Below, in pieces: positions 20,280 through 30,294 of a stretch of DNA of 64,000 nucleotides. The position numbers and the translations under genes are program-made. The stretch comes from Rachicladosporium sp. CCFEE 5018 (Eukaryota > Ascomycota > Dothideomycetes > Cladosporiales > Cladosporiaceae). Every line of letters begins with the position of its first letter. Position 1 is the first letter of the stretch. The DNA is taken from contig KZ111142.1 of the NCBI GenBank assembly GCA_002077045.2, positions 406,531 through 470,530 on the forward strand, given 5' to 3'. The notes under the pieces are model-generated. The model searched no databases and was not told where the DNA came from. It saw nothing but the letters and a program-made list of their open reading frames with translations.

Positions 20280-20430
20280 ATGTCAGCGTTGAACTCCAGT
20301 GAGTGAGGATGTCGAGTTGAAAGCTCATGACAACTGACACGTCACTGGCCCGCCCTGCCCTCCCTCCTGATGGAGCTGCGCGCTCCGCTTACGGCTCGCC
20401 ATGTTGTGGTGTACTGGGTCCAGCCCAATG

Positions 20431-20478
20431 GGTATGGTGAGTGGTATGGTGAGTGGTATGGTGATAGGTATGGTGTGG
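20431..20478 (+). repeat. 12-bp tandem repeat, four copies
   Basis: Unit GGTATGGTGAGT, two exact copies followed by two that differ in the last three bases. It begins about 150 bases upstream of the bHLH start codon, so it could lie in its promoter or 5' UTR. It looks like a minisatellite able to change copy number. Confidence 0.85.
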
Positions 20479-21564
20479 ATACTGGAACCGTGCAGAAGAA
20501 GGCGAGGATGCCGCGGGTATGGTGATTTCGCGAGGATGAGTGGTGGAGTGTCGGTTACCGTCGCCGTCGTCGTATGGGTGGGTGTGTAGGCGGAGTGGTC
20601 TCGAAGAGGTGAATTGGTCGAAGGATCATGGTCTCCTCATGAAAGCACAAGGGAAGTGCAGCGACAACGCTCTTGGACTCAATCTTCACACAATGGCCTA
20701 TTCACCCCTTGGCGAAAATATCCAGCCACTCGATATGATGCTATTCTTTCAGTCCGAGTTTCAGGTAGCTTATTGTGTGTCGCTTGCTATTGTCGATTTC
20801 TTGAAGTGAGGAAATCGATTCGTTTCGGGTTGGGCTTTCGAGTCTCTTCGTTCCGTCGGCGACCGGATGAGTTCGGGTTCGAGGGTGGCAATGGTGAAGT
20901 CGTCGCTGGTATGGATCTTCGTGAAGCGTCTAGCATTTGTTTACACTCGTTGCTATGTTGAGGTCAATTGCCCATGCCTGCTGTGCATTGGGAACGCTTG
21001 ACATGTGATGAAGTGGTGAGGTTGACATGTGATGCATCGCTCGGATGAACGGGCCGTTCCGTACATGAGTGTGGGGTAATCTGGCCGAGGATCGTGGAGC
21101 ATCAGGATTGTGCTCTTTGCCCGCCAAGAGACCTAGGATGAACCGCCACCACGTGTGTTGGCCTACACTGCCAACAGAGCATCCCGATCTCTACGTATCG
21201 AAAGCTACTGGAGCTGTGGAGGGAGCGTCTGCCTTGAACAATTCGATATTGACAATGCGCACGAGATGATAGATCGCTGTAACTACCGAATGTCTACTGG
21301 AGACAGCTCATACAGTGTTCTGCTTCGAGGTAATCCTCGCCAACCGTGGACAAGGAACGCAGGGCGGACGGCCAGGTGTTCAGCATGAGTTTTCACATTT
21401 ATCGCGTGCGCTTGATTCGGTGTTGTTGAGACTGTGTAGATAGTTCTAGGCTCGCACATGGTCGCTCGGGAGCTTCGCGATTCACTCGCCATTGGCGTTG
21501 AGATGACGCTCCTTCCCCTCTGAAGGGGATCATGAAGCGAATTCGCTCGTCTCACATGCGTTGT

Positions 21565-21596
21565 CGCGTGTCGGCTTGTACGCGTGTCGGCTTGTA
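21565..21596 (+). repeat. Perfect 16-bp tandem duplication
   Basis: CGCGTGTCGGCTTGTA occurs twice in succession with no mismatch, in non-coding DNA. Confidence 0.9.
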
Positions 21597-21774
21597 CATG
21601 AATATCTCGGACGCTGCGGCCTCGCTTCGGCATCGCTGGCCGTCTCCAGAGATTGTAGGAGCCCTCGCATTGACAACTTCCCGGGAACCGAGCAGTGAGC
21701 CACTGCGTGCATATGCATGCGTCTTAGCCGCTCACCGGTCTATATGCAAACGCTCGGGCGCGCCGACAACTTCC

Positions 21775-21794
21775 CGAGGCTAGTCGAGGCTAGT
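21775..21794 (+). repeat. Perfect 10-bp tandem duplication
   Basis: CGAGGCTAGT occurs twice in succession, 180 bases from the 16-bp duplication. Confidence 0.85.
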
Positions 21795-22486
21795 ACCTTC
21801 TACGTGTAGCAGCGAGGTCTATCGGCCAGATCGCTCCAATTGATGAAGATAGTATAGAGGAGAGATGGAAGTGAGTGAACAATGGTCTAAACGAATCGAA
21901 TATGAGATTGCTCGAAGGTGACGGAATGATGCAAAACTCACATGCAGGTTGTATCGCGCCCTGCTATAAGCGCCGAGTGTCGCGGCAGACTTCTTGTTGC
22001 TTTTCCGGATGTGACATGTTCTTGTTAGACCATCTTCGCTATCGTGGCCTTGGCCAGAGCGATCGCGTACTCGTCAGCAACATTCGATCGCTTCTGTGCA
22101 GTGATTGTTCTGGAATGGCAACCGTTATCACCCAGCTTGTCGTCGTTGTGGTTCACCAGTGTCGGCTGTACGATCTCGCGAGGACCTTGAAGTAAACTGA
22201 CTGCTCTCGCGGAAGTGATTACTCCATTGTGCCCTCTTGACGCGGACGAGCGCCCCTTGGTCCGTGGCGCGATAGTGATGTGCTGGCGGCCACGCGCACT
22301 CCGCACGCTAAGATAGCTTCGTACTTGAGTGGGTGTACTGGACAGAGCCTCAAGCCCTATGCAGGTTGATATAAAGCTAGTGCTAGAGTGAGTCAGTGCT
22401 TCAATAGCTGATGATGTCTTCAATCCTACTGCCCAGCAACAGACTCGGAACAGCAAATCATACAACGGAAAGAGACTGCATTGAGA

Positions 22487-23338
22487 ATGTCGAGCTCACG
22501 GGGTAGTAGCACGGACTCGTCCCAGTCTACACTCACTGGCGCGACCGAGGCGAAAGAAACTCGCAGAGATAGCGCGTATGCTACCAGTCCGGCGCTTGAC
22601 AGCTGGCGATCGGAACAGAACAGATCCACAGCATTCGCCGCACAAGGCTATCGTTTCTCATCAGGTCCGGAGGGCAAACACAGGCACTGCCCATCCTTAT
22701 TCACCGATGCGAGGTCAGTGGCAAGGGCCTTCGATGCTGAGCTTGCGATATTGTCCAGCGATGGACAGTCAATGCCATCTCTCGATATGCAAAGCAGAAC
22801 CATCAGTGAATCGATCATCGAGAGCCGAGCGGCCCAGGCGGCTGTGCAGGACGGAGGGCTCGATGAAGAGGGTCGAGTCATCTCCTATGGCCTAGCTTCG
22901 ACTCAAGCACCGACTGGCATCGTATGTCTCTTCGACTTCCTCGGGTGCGCTAAGCTCTCGAAGTCCATGTCCAGGTGGAACAAACACAGCAAGTCCCATC
23001 TGGGAAGCCAGTCGCCGCCGACCGAGATGAAGTGTCCTGTCCGTGCATGCACACAGACCTTCCAAGCAGACGACGGCGAGGTCACCTGGAGCGATCGATG
23101 GTCTCATATCAAGGACTCGCATGACCTGGAAGAGATGGCCAATATGTCATCGTCGCTCGATACGGTAATGGTCCAGCATCTTTACAACAAGGGCATCATC
23201 GACCGAGCAGTCATGAAAGAGCTGCGGACGCATGGCCGTTTAGGACTCGACAGAGCCAGTGTGGTGACATCGCAAAGCGAGAGCAGCCATCGACGTCGCG
23301 AAGGCGGAGAGCCGCGCTCTGGTCGTGCGCGGAGGTGA
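22487..23338 (+). CDS. C2H2-like zinc-finger protein, 283 residues
   Basis: Starts at ATG 22487. The N-terminal half is Ser-rich and hydrophilic. The second half has two Cys/His clusters resembling fungal C2H2 fingers: CLFDFLGC followed by H-x4-H (NKHSKSH), and CPVRAC followed by H-x4-H (SHIKDSH). The Cys-Cys and Cys-His spacings are wider than classical fingers, a form often seen in uncharacterised ascomycete proteins. The C-terminus is basic (RRREGGEPRSGRARR), fitting nuclear location and nucleic-acid contact. It is divergent from the bHLH gene across a 2.2-kb spacer. Role unknown; transcription factor is a reasonable but unproved guess. Confidence 0.68.
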   Translation: MSSSRGSSTDSSQSTLTGATEAKETRRDSAYATSPALDSWRSEQNRSTAFAAQGYRFSSGPEGKHRHCPSLFTDARSVARAFDAELAILSSDGQSMPSLDMQSRTISESIIESRAAQAAVQDGGLDEEGRVISYGLASTQAPTGIVCLFDFLGCAKLSKSMSRWNKHSKSHLGSQSPPTEMKCPVRACTQTFQADDGEVTWSDRWSHIKDSHDLEEMANMSSSLDTVMVQHLYNKGIIDRAVMKELRTHGRLGLDRASVVTSQSESSHRRREGGEPRSGRARR

Positions 23339-24112
23339 ACACCGTCAAGATCATCGCCAGGAGAGCAGAGAAGAGGAGTAATGGCAGAGGGAAGACAATC
23401 GAGATACCCATAATGTTTGTTTGTATGACAGGATGCGGTCACGCGTCCAGGAGGTCACGGCGCGTGTGGTCACACAAAGCGGCCTTAGGCAGAAGGCACG
23501 ACATGAGGAAGGGACGACAGACTGCACGAAATGGGAGGGGTCCGGTATTGGCATGTATTCTCTACTTCTACCTATATGCATACGATGACTCAATTGCCTT
23601 CTTCCAAAGGCGAGGCGAACCACTCTAACGCGACTACCACGCGCGCGTAGCGTGCTTTTTCAGTTGTGGCGGTGCTTCCTGCCGAAGCGGGCTAGCCGTG
23701 ACAGGCCGCCTCGACGCTATGAAGCGACAAAGCAATATCTGAGGTTGCCTCGATCCTTCACAAATCGCAGTCCTATGCACAGGAACTAGTTCCTACGCCC
23801 TGCCGCCGAAGTGGTATATCCTACAGGAAGCACGGCTGGCCGACAGCGCTTTCTTCACAGTCCGACTTCGTCCTCGCCATCCCAGCGCTCGAGGCACGAT
23901 GCGTGGCGTCGGTGTTCTTGTACGCCAGCGGACTAGAGACGCAGGACCCGATTCTTGCATGAGACCCTTGATCCTGAGCTGTCGCAATCTTTCGTGCGTG
24001 TCCAATCGAGATGAAGATGTGGCGCGTGTATCCCACGTGGTAGTTCCAGCCCAGCGAATTGTTTCTTTGCGGACCATTCAATGCTTCCACCACCGGCTAC
24101 GATGGCCAATCC
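23339..24112. other. Intergenic, between convergent genes
   Basis: No gene supported. It contains the 3' sides of the zinc-finger gene and of the ABC transporter. Confidence 0.55.
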
Positions 24113-26341
24113 TCACCCCGTCCCCGCCTCCAGCTCCCCGATCCTCCTCTCGACCTCCTCAACCCCCCTCAACGACCCCTCCAACTCCTCCCTCTCATCC
24201 TCCAACGCCAACCTCTTCTCCGCCTCAAGTCTTCCAAACACATACCCTCCCACTCCATCAAATTGCAGTATATACCCATGATATCGCCACAAACTCCTGC
24301 GATGACTAACAGTCATCAGCGTGATGCCCCGTCGCTTCGCTTCGGTATACATGATCTGCTCGGTCTCGGCGGTGACGCTGGAGGTACATTCGTCGAGGAT
24401 GGCGTATTTGGGGGAGTGGTAGAATAGGCGCGCCGCGGCGATGCGTTGTTGATTGCCGGTTGAGAGGAGGGAGGGCCATTCGGCGATTGTGTCGAGGCCG
24501 GTTGGGGTGGACGTGATGGATGTGGTGGGTTTGTTGAGTTGCGAGTCGAGGAGAGTGTCAATGCCAAGGACTTTGAGGATCTCCATCAGGTCATCGTCCG
24601 TGACGCCTCGCTTGCGCATCTCGTACAAGCCGTCCGGGTACAGTATCTGTTGCCGCAGCGTACCTTTGCTGAGGTAGGGGCGCTGCGGGATGTAGAAGAT
24701 GTCTTCAGCTGAAGGCTTTCGGACCTTGCCGCCATAAACTGGCCACAGGCCACCGAGAATGCGGAACAGGCTCGACTTACCGCAGCCGTTGGGTCCGACA
24801 ATCAGAAGATGATCGCCAGGCCCGATATGGAAGTTCAGACTTCGTACAAGGACGTCGCCATTTGGTGAGACGATGGGCACATCTTGAAACTCGATGTCTT
24901 CGCCTTCTTCTTCCTCACCGCGACCGGAGAGGACTGCAGAGTTCGCGTCCGTGGAGGCAGATGAGACGAGCTGCTTCTCAAAGTGACCTCGCTGCAAGTC
25001 CTTCAGCACTTCGAGCAGCGTGCTGACTCGGCTTGTGTAGCCTGCCAGTTGCGACACCTCTTTGTAGGAGAACATCAACCTGCCGAACGCGTCGCTGCTC
25101 GCAAGCAATAGTCGCCGACTAGTGATGAAGCTCTCCGTTCGATCTTTGCCACCTACGCCATCGGTGGCTCCCGGTACCTGGAAGAACACGGGTATCGAGC
25201 AGAGGAGCAACCCAAGCGCGCCCCAGAAGTACTTCACCACAAAGTCTTCCATTACGCCGTGGTAGAACTTTCGTCGTAATATGCGATTCACGTGCTTGAT
25301 CAACGTGAAGTACCCTTTGTCTAGTGTATCTTTCTCCGCCTCGTGTCCTGCCAGAAGCGCGATCTCTTCACTATAGTCGATCAATCGCGAGTGCTGGAAG
25401 CGAAACTCGCCTTCCAGACGTGCCTCCTCAGCCACGTACTTTCCGAACGGCGGTGTCAACGCGCGCATCAGACTTGCGCTCAGCTGGACCAGTAAGCTCA
25501 TTGCGAAAAGCCCTTCGCCTCCCACACTTCTGCTCAAGCTCCAATTGTAGATGATGAGATCCAGTATCGGCTTCGACAAGCTGCCGTACAGCTCAGCCAG
25601 ACTGTTTGAGAATCTGCTCACATCCACTGTAACCAGTTGATCGGCATTCTTTATCCGGTCGTCCAGCGCTGAGAGTGTGTAGAAGGTCATTTCGTGGAGA
25701 TACCGGTTGTGGATATGATGCGTTAGTCTCGTCCGATACCGCAGTGCCAGCGTCGTCTGATGCCATGACAGCTACCCCAAGTCAGTCATCACCCTTCTGT
25801 CACCAGCCTCCAGATCACTCACCATCGAATTCGTGAAAGTAGCCGGCACAGCCACGATCATCCACCACACCAAGCCTTTCGCGAACTCCTTCCCTTTGCC
25901 CTTCACCAAACTACTCACTAATCTCCCGTCCAGCTCCGCCACATACAAGCTGATCAAGGTCCTTAGCACAAGGAACACCGAGTAACTGCCCAACAGCCTC
26001 GCTTCCGTACTTCGCCATCCCGGGATACATATCCTGAGCAGACGACCAAGACTGCGAAAGAACTCCCTGTTCAGCTCTACTTTCTTCCTCCCTGTAGTCT
26101 CCGAAGGTACTGGCGCGGTCACCGCGCCTCGCTTGCGGGCTGCGATGGTTCGGGCGCTGGCGGCTTTCTGCTCCTTGATCGTGTTGCGTATACGGGTCGT
26201 CACTACCAGGAAGAGAGCGAGATAGATGCTGCGCGACACTCGGGTGCGATTCGCAAGGTACAGGCGCGTAAGGTCATTAAGAAGCTCCTTGAGGGATCGA
26301 GTGGAGACGGAGTGAACAAGAGCAGGTGGCTTGACGGCCAT
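24113..26341 (-). CDS. Peroxisomal ABC half-transporter, ABCD (PXA/ALD) family
   Basis: Imports long-chain acyl-CoA or fatty acids into peroxisomes for beta-oxidation, working as a dimer of half-transporters. Exons 26341-25823 and 25771-24113 (51-base intron, GTGAGT...GGTAG) give 725 residues. The N-terminal half is the membrane domain with the ABCD hallmark NADQLVTVDVSRFSNSLAEL followed by LYGSLSKPILDLIIYN. The C-terminal ATPase has Walker A GPNGCGKSS, Q-loop YIPQRPYLSKGTLRQQILYP, Walker B YAILDECTSSV and H-loop TVSHRRSLW. The signature reads LLSTGNQQR instead of the common LSGGE-x-QR, with the second Gly kept. The start MAVKPPALVH is the first ATG of the frame and matches family length. Whether it is the PXA1 or PXA2 side cannot be said. 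Confidence 0.92.
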
Positions 26342-27090
26342 GGCGAGTCTTCTACAACGGAAAGTAGAAGCGTCAATGTAACGCTACATCGAGGTCCAGC
26401 GTGGCGTACAAGACTACATGTAGCTGGCCAGGTACACGCACATGCTTAGGGACTCGAGTCTGACATGTGATCAAGGACAGGGTTCAGCTACCTCGGTGCA
26501 CCGGAGAATCGATTCTCCTCTCGCCGGCTGACATGATGCCGCCCTTCGAAGCAGCGCCGTTCGAGCATCCCACCGTCACGCCTTCCAATGTGTTTCAGCA
26601 GCCACGATGATGTTGCCCGGGGCACAAGTCGACTGAGGTAACGAAAGCGTGTATGGCACCTGTCTGAGTGGTTCTCTTACGTACGAGATTGAACTCGTCG
26701 ACACAGATTCCTCCACCGATGCCGTCCCGGCTCTCTCCTGGGTCGAGTGAGCATCTTCAGAGTACCCTGGAGTCGCGATCAGCACGTGGAGTCGTGTGGA
26801 CTGCGTCCAGCGTAAGTAGTTCCCTCGAGCTGCACTCGCGTAGGCGGCGAGCCACACGTGTAGCAGCTGACGATCAGGAATTGATGCACTGAGGTAGCAT
26901 GTCATGTCCGTCGTTCCAACATTCACTTACTTCACCTCCTTCACGCCTGCGGTCGGGCCGTTCCTTCCTTCTGTCGTTCATGTACTGACTTGAAGCTTCC
27001 TTGTCTGGTGATCTGTTCACCTCGTGTTGTTCGAGAGATGGATCGAGTGCTCACTCACGGACCGAACATTTAAACACTCAGACCGCTCCG
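26342..27090. other. Divergent intergenic region
   Basis: Between the ABC transporter and the LPxELR gene at 27.1 kb. It must hold both promoters. A tRNA-like stretch near 26.66 kb was examined and rejected. No gene seen. Confidence 0.5.
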
Positions 27091-28152
27091 ATGTCGTCCA
27101 CAATGCCATGCTACTTCCTGCAGCTGCCGCCAGAGCTCCGTGAGTTCTTACCAGGAGCTCAGCCTAAAGGAAGGATATCGTGCTGACTCCACGCAGGCAC
27201 TTCCGTCTACGAGTACGCGTTCCCTGCCCACCAATGCTGCTTCATCGTTTCCCGCTCTTTATGGCGCGATATCTGCTGTGATGCGCCGACTGCTCTGGGT
27301 CTCCTTGCTACTAGTCGCCAAATACACTTGGAAGCACTGCCCATCTATATCGATCGTACGACTTTCCGTTTCAGATGCGGGGCGCACCTGTGCAGTCCGC
27401 ACGGTGCAAAGCTTGGGAGGCCCAAAGATGTTGCAATGCTGGAGCGTATGAAGCGCGTCGTAGTCAACATACCGGCGACTTACAACTGCTCTGCCGACGA
27501 CGCCGCCTCTGCGGCTATGCGTCTGATGCGGGCTAGCGACTACTTCAAGAGTGCCTGGTACCTTACGATACGCATTGCCAGTAAACACGGCGAGACCAAC
27601 AATACTCGCGGTCGTCTTCTGGTATTCACTGCCATTCGCTCGCCTAGTCTCATCACTCTGGTGACACAGAATATGTCATACTGGGAGGAGGCGAACATAC
27701 ATGTGTACAAGCCTCTTATGGGCTTTCGTGAGCTGACTGCACTGCTCGAGGAGTAAGTCATTTCGATGGACTTTCACATGTATGGCTGGTGGCATACATA
27801 CTGATGCAATATAGTTTTGACGAGAGACCCCGCAAACATGGCTTCGCATCGCTTGACGACGTATTTGGAGGAGACGACCGCAGTGACGCTTCGAGCATGA
27901 GGAGCTATCACCACCGTTGGGAGGCCCGACACCTTTCTGGACTGTTTGAACAACTCTTCCTGCGAGTGCAAGCGTTGTCGCGTCTCCGATCCCGCAGACG
28001 CGCGTGAAGACAACTTGCATACGGGTGACTCGTCTGTCAGTCCAACGCCACAGTATGCGAGCGAGGAGGAGGAGTCACTTAGCGGAGACTACTATGATTC
28101 AGGAATTCATCCGCACGGGCACGGAGGTTACTGGCATGATCGTGAGGGTTGA
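27091..28152 (+). CDS. LPxELR-family protein, three exons, possibly frame-shifted near its end
   Basis: Exons 27091-27139, 27197-27752 and 27815 onward, with introns of 57 and 62 bases, read MSSTMPCYFLQLPPELRTSV, YEYAFPAHQCCFIVSRSLWR, then TTFRFRCGAH, RMKRVVVNIPATYN, SLITLVTQNM and FRELTALLEED. In phase, the third exon ends at 28007 (265 residues). However, after about 27930 the +1 frame reads CLNNSSCECKRCRVSDPAD and runs to 28152, and this matches the end of the paralogue at 1.1 kb (DCHNNSDCRCLNCRR). So the ancestral C-terminus is in the other frame, and this copy has a one-base indel or a sequencing error. Function unknown; small Cys-cluster C-terminus, no signal peptide. Confidence 0.65.
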
Positions 28153-28324
28153 GCGAAGCACTCTGTGGACCGTATGATCTTTGGATCCACTCAGAAAGAT
28201 GCGCATCGCTAATTATGAAAGCAATGTAGGCAGGGTGCACAATGCGAGTACGAACAGGAGCGCAGCGCTAATCAACAATCGTTTGACTACGGGATTAGAG
28301 AAACTGTTGTTGAGTCATTCATCA

Positions 28325-28939
28325 TCAATCAACCAGACCCAATACCCTCAACCTCTCCAACTCCGCCTCCCGCTTCGCCACGACCTTTGCTGATATCTCC
28401 GACCCCACAAGCCCCCTATAAACCATCCATCCTTCCCCCCTCGGCCCTCGCTTCCGATCCCACTCCACATAACTCTCAAACTCCATATTATTGATATCTA
28501 GGTTCGCATGCATCGCATGCCCTTGCTCGAGCGGCAGTCGTGTGATCTTGAACTTGTCCAAGTAAGTTCCCGATGCAAAGTCGTAGAAGCTCTTATACAG
28601 CACTATCTCGTCCTTGGCCAGCGCCTCGGAGTCAAGCACGAGAAAGAGCGTGGTGTTGATCCGAGCGTTGTAGCGCGCGATGGTGCGGTGCGCGTCCAGC
28701 ATATAGGCCTCTATGTCTGCCAGCGAGGCGTTGACCCATGCGTTATCGAAGTCTTCTGGGAGAGGGACTAGGGTCGGTGCGAGGTACCCAGCTGCAGGTT
28801 CGAGTTCGTTGGCATTTCGTGTTGTGATGATCGTTTGGACAAAGGCACCGTCGCCGTATTCCCAGTCGCGGAGGAAGTTCAGAGCGCGATTTAGAGCTTT
28901 GAGATTTGTGGGAGCTGTTACGAAGACCAGGCCGGTCAT
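28325..28939 (-). CDS. Tandem triplet member 1, DUF6924-like protein
   Basis: Single-exon gene of 204 residues. I start at ATG 28939, because MTGLVFVTAP aligns with the starts of the other two copies; an in-frame ATG at 28990 adds 17 residues. Shared blocks in order: LNRALNFLRDWEYG, ITTRNANELEP, PLPEDFDNAWVNASLADIEA, TTLFLVLDSEAL, and AMHANLDINNMEFESYV, closing with ERLRVLGLVD. The NLxxxNMDFxxF block and the preceding VxDxExL strand resemble the DUF6924 family, which is uncharacterised; this assignment is from memory of the pattern. The protein is cytosolic-looking, with no signal or membrane segment. Co-oriented with two paralogues at ~380-base spacing. Confidence 0.75.
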   Translation of the reverse strand: MTGLVFVTAPTNLKALNRALNFLRDWEYGDGAFVQTIITTRNANELEPAAGYLAPTLVPLPEDFDNAWVNASLADIEAYMLDAHRTIARYNARINTTLFLVLDSEALAKDEIVLYKSFYDFASGTYLDKFKITRLPLEQGHAMHANLDINNMEFESYVEWDRKRGPRGEGWMVYRGLVGSEISAKVVAKREAELERLRVLGLVD

Positions 28940-29111
28940 GTTGGGTGGGTGGAGTCGACTCGAGATGTCATGGGCAGGCGCAGGTGGCAAGATCGAGGCG
29001 TGGGTGCTGAATCAAGTAGCTATACGTACGGGCGTTCAAGCTCACGCATCAACACCTACTCTATGGCCTCGCTGCCTGTCGGCACGCGAAGTGGTTGCGC
29101 TTGGTTGGGGT

Positions 29112-29120
29112 TGCTGCCTA
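29112..29120 (-). promoter_or_regulatory. Shared promoter motif, triplet gene 1
   Basis: TAGGCAGCA on the coding strand (TGCTGCCTA on plus), 173 bases upstream of the gene-1 ATG. The same 9-mer stands at nearly the same distance before the other two paralogues. The binding protein is unknown. Confidence 0.5.
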
Positions 29121-29318
29121 CTTCCTTGACTAGCCACGCACGCGGGAGAATCTCGGGGCGGACATTGGAGGATCGATCGCCACTCAGATATCTGATAGAC
29201 CATCACAGCTTTACAATGCATGTACGCTTCCCACTGGCAAAGCTCCGCTGCGTAATGCCTATGACCTCCTGATGTTGTTGTAAAAGCTCGTTACGCGCAT
29301 TAGAGAATGGACATTTCG

Positions 29319-29927
29319 TCAATCTACAAGTCCCAAAGCCCTCAACCTCTCCATCTCCGCCTCGCGTGCTTTCAAGCCCTCCTCGAATAGATCCGGCCCT
29401 CCCGCTCCAACATACACCCACCAACCATCCTCATCCGGCCCCTCATCATCATCGACAAAGTCCTCAAAGTCCATATTAGCAACATCCAGATTGACGAACA
29501 TTGTATGCGCTTCCTCGATAGGCACGCGTACTCGCTTGAATTTCTCCTCATAGTTGTGTGATTCGAGGTCATACTCGCGGTTGCAAAGCACGACTTCATC
29601 CGCGTCTAGCCCTTCCTCATCAATCACCAAGAACAGCGTCGTGCGCACCCTGAACCTGCTCTTAGGCAGATGGCGGTGCACATCCCGCATGTAAGCCTCT
29701 ATGTCGTCTAATGACGCGGCCGTCCAGGCGTTGTCGAAAGGATCAGGGAGCGGTACTTCGGTATATTTGAGGGGTTCATCGGGACTTTCGAGCTCGTAGG
29801 CGTTGCGTGTTGTTACCACGCGGAAATTGGGCTCGCCTTCATTGTACTCCCAGTCGCGGAGGAGGGTAAGGGCACGATTAAGGGGCTTGAGGCGGGGTGC
29901 TGTGGTGATGAAAACGAGGCCAGCCAT
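29319..29927 (-). CDS. Tandem triplet member 2, DUF6924-like protein
   Basis: 202 residues, single exon, start ATG 29927 (MAGLVFITTAPRLKPLNRAL). It has the same block order as its neighbours: TLLRDWEYNEGEPN, VVTTRNAYELES, PLPDPFDNAWTAASLDDIEA, TTLFLVIDEEGLDADEVVLC, TMFVNLDVANMDFEDFV and the ending MERLRALGLVD. It is more acidic near the end (VDDDEGPDEDGWWVY). Clearly a duplicate of the flanking genes yet diverged across most positions, so the duplication is not recent. No catalytic motif is recognised; the strand pattern suggests one compact alpha/beta domain. Confidence 0.78.
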   Translation of the reverse strand: MAGLVFITTAPRLKPLNRALTLLRDWEYNEGEPNFRVVTTRNAYELESPDEPLKYTEVPLPDPFDNAWTAASLDDIEAYMRDVHRHLPKSRFRVRTTLFLVIDEEGLDADEVVLCNREYDLESHNYEEKFKRVRVPIEEAHTMFVNLDVANMDFEDFVDDDEGPDEDGWWVYVGAGGPDLFEEGLKAREAEMERLRALGLVD

Positions 29928-30098
29928 TAGGTTTGATCGAATGGGTTTCTAGAATGTGAAACGGTGGGAGATCGTGGACTGGTCTTGTGTGGAATCCTAC
30001 TCACCGGTCCGGGCACTGTGAAGCTCGTTAAAGCAGTCTTGAGCGCTATTGACAGTAGCCGCATGCTCGTTGTAAGTCTCATTGGGGGCCAAAGGTCC

Positions 30099-30107
30099 TG
30101 CTGCCTA
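30099..30107 (-). promoter_or_regulatory. Shared promoter motif, triplet gene 2
   Basis: The same 9-mer, TAGGCAGCA on the coding strand, 172 bases upstream of the gene-2 ATG. A CCAAT-like pentamer lies ~20 bases nearer to the gene. Confidence 0.5.
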
Positions 30108-30294
30108 CTGTGCACAATCCTTGTCTAAGAATGCGAGGCTGCGTCCGACTCAAACGGCGCACATGATCTGGCAATTTGGCTCTGGATGGGTGGTATTGAG
30201 GCTCGGACGAGAGACGAGGGCATCCATTGGAAAAGAAGGTACTTTCACAATACGCTCAATGAAGCTTCGCCCATCACACGATGAACGGTAGGAT

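Larger units (their letters stand above)
20280..22486. other. 2.2-kb divergent upstream region (bHLH / C2H2-like gene)
   Basis: Between two divergently transcribed regulator-like genes. No convincing coding frame. It contains a 12-bp tandem repeat (20431-20478), a perfect 16-bp tandem duplication (21565-21596), a 10-bp one (21775-21794) and a 12-base repeat GACAACTTCCCG at 21672 and 21765. Long intergenic spacers around fungal transcription factors are common and may carry upstream regulatory elements or non-coding transcripts. Confidence 0.5.

Noticed and set aside
26650..26720. tRNA-like stretch with a D-arm-like CTGAGTGGTTCTC and a T-loop-like TTCAATC on the other strand
   Set aside because: The parts lie on opposite strands, the stems do not pair with correct loop sizes, and there is no acceptor stem.
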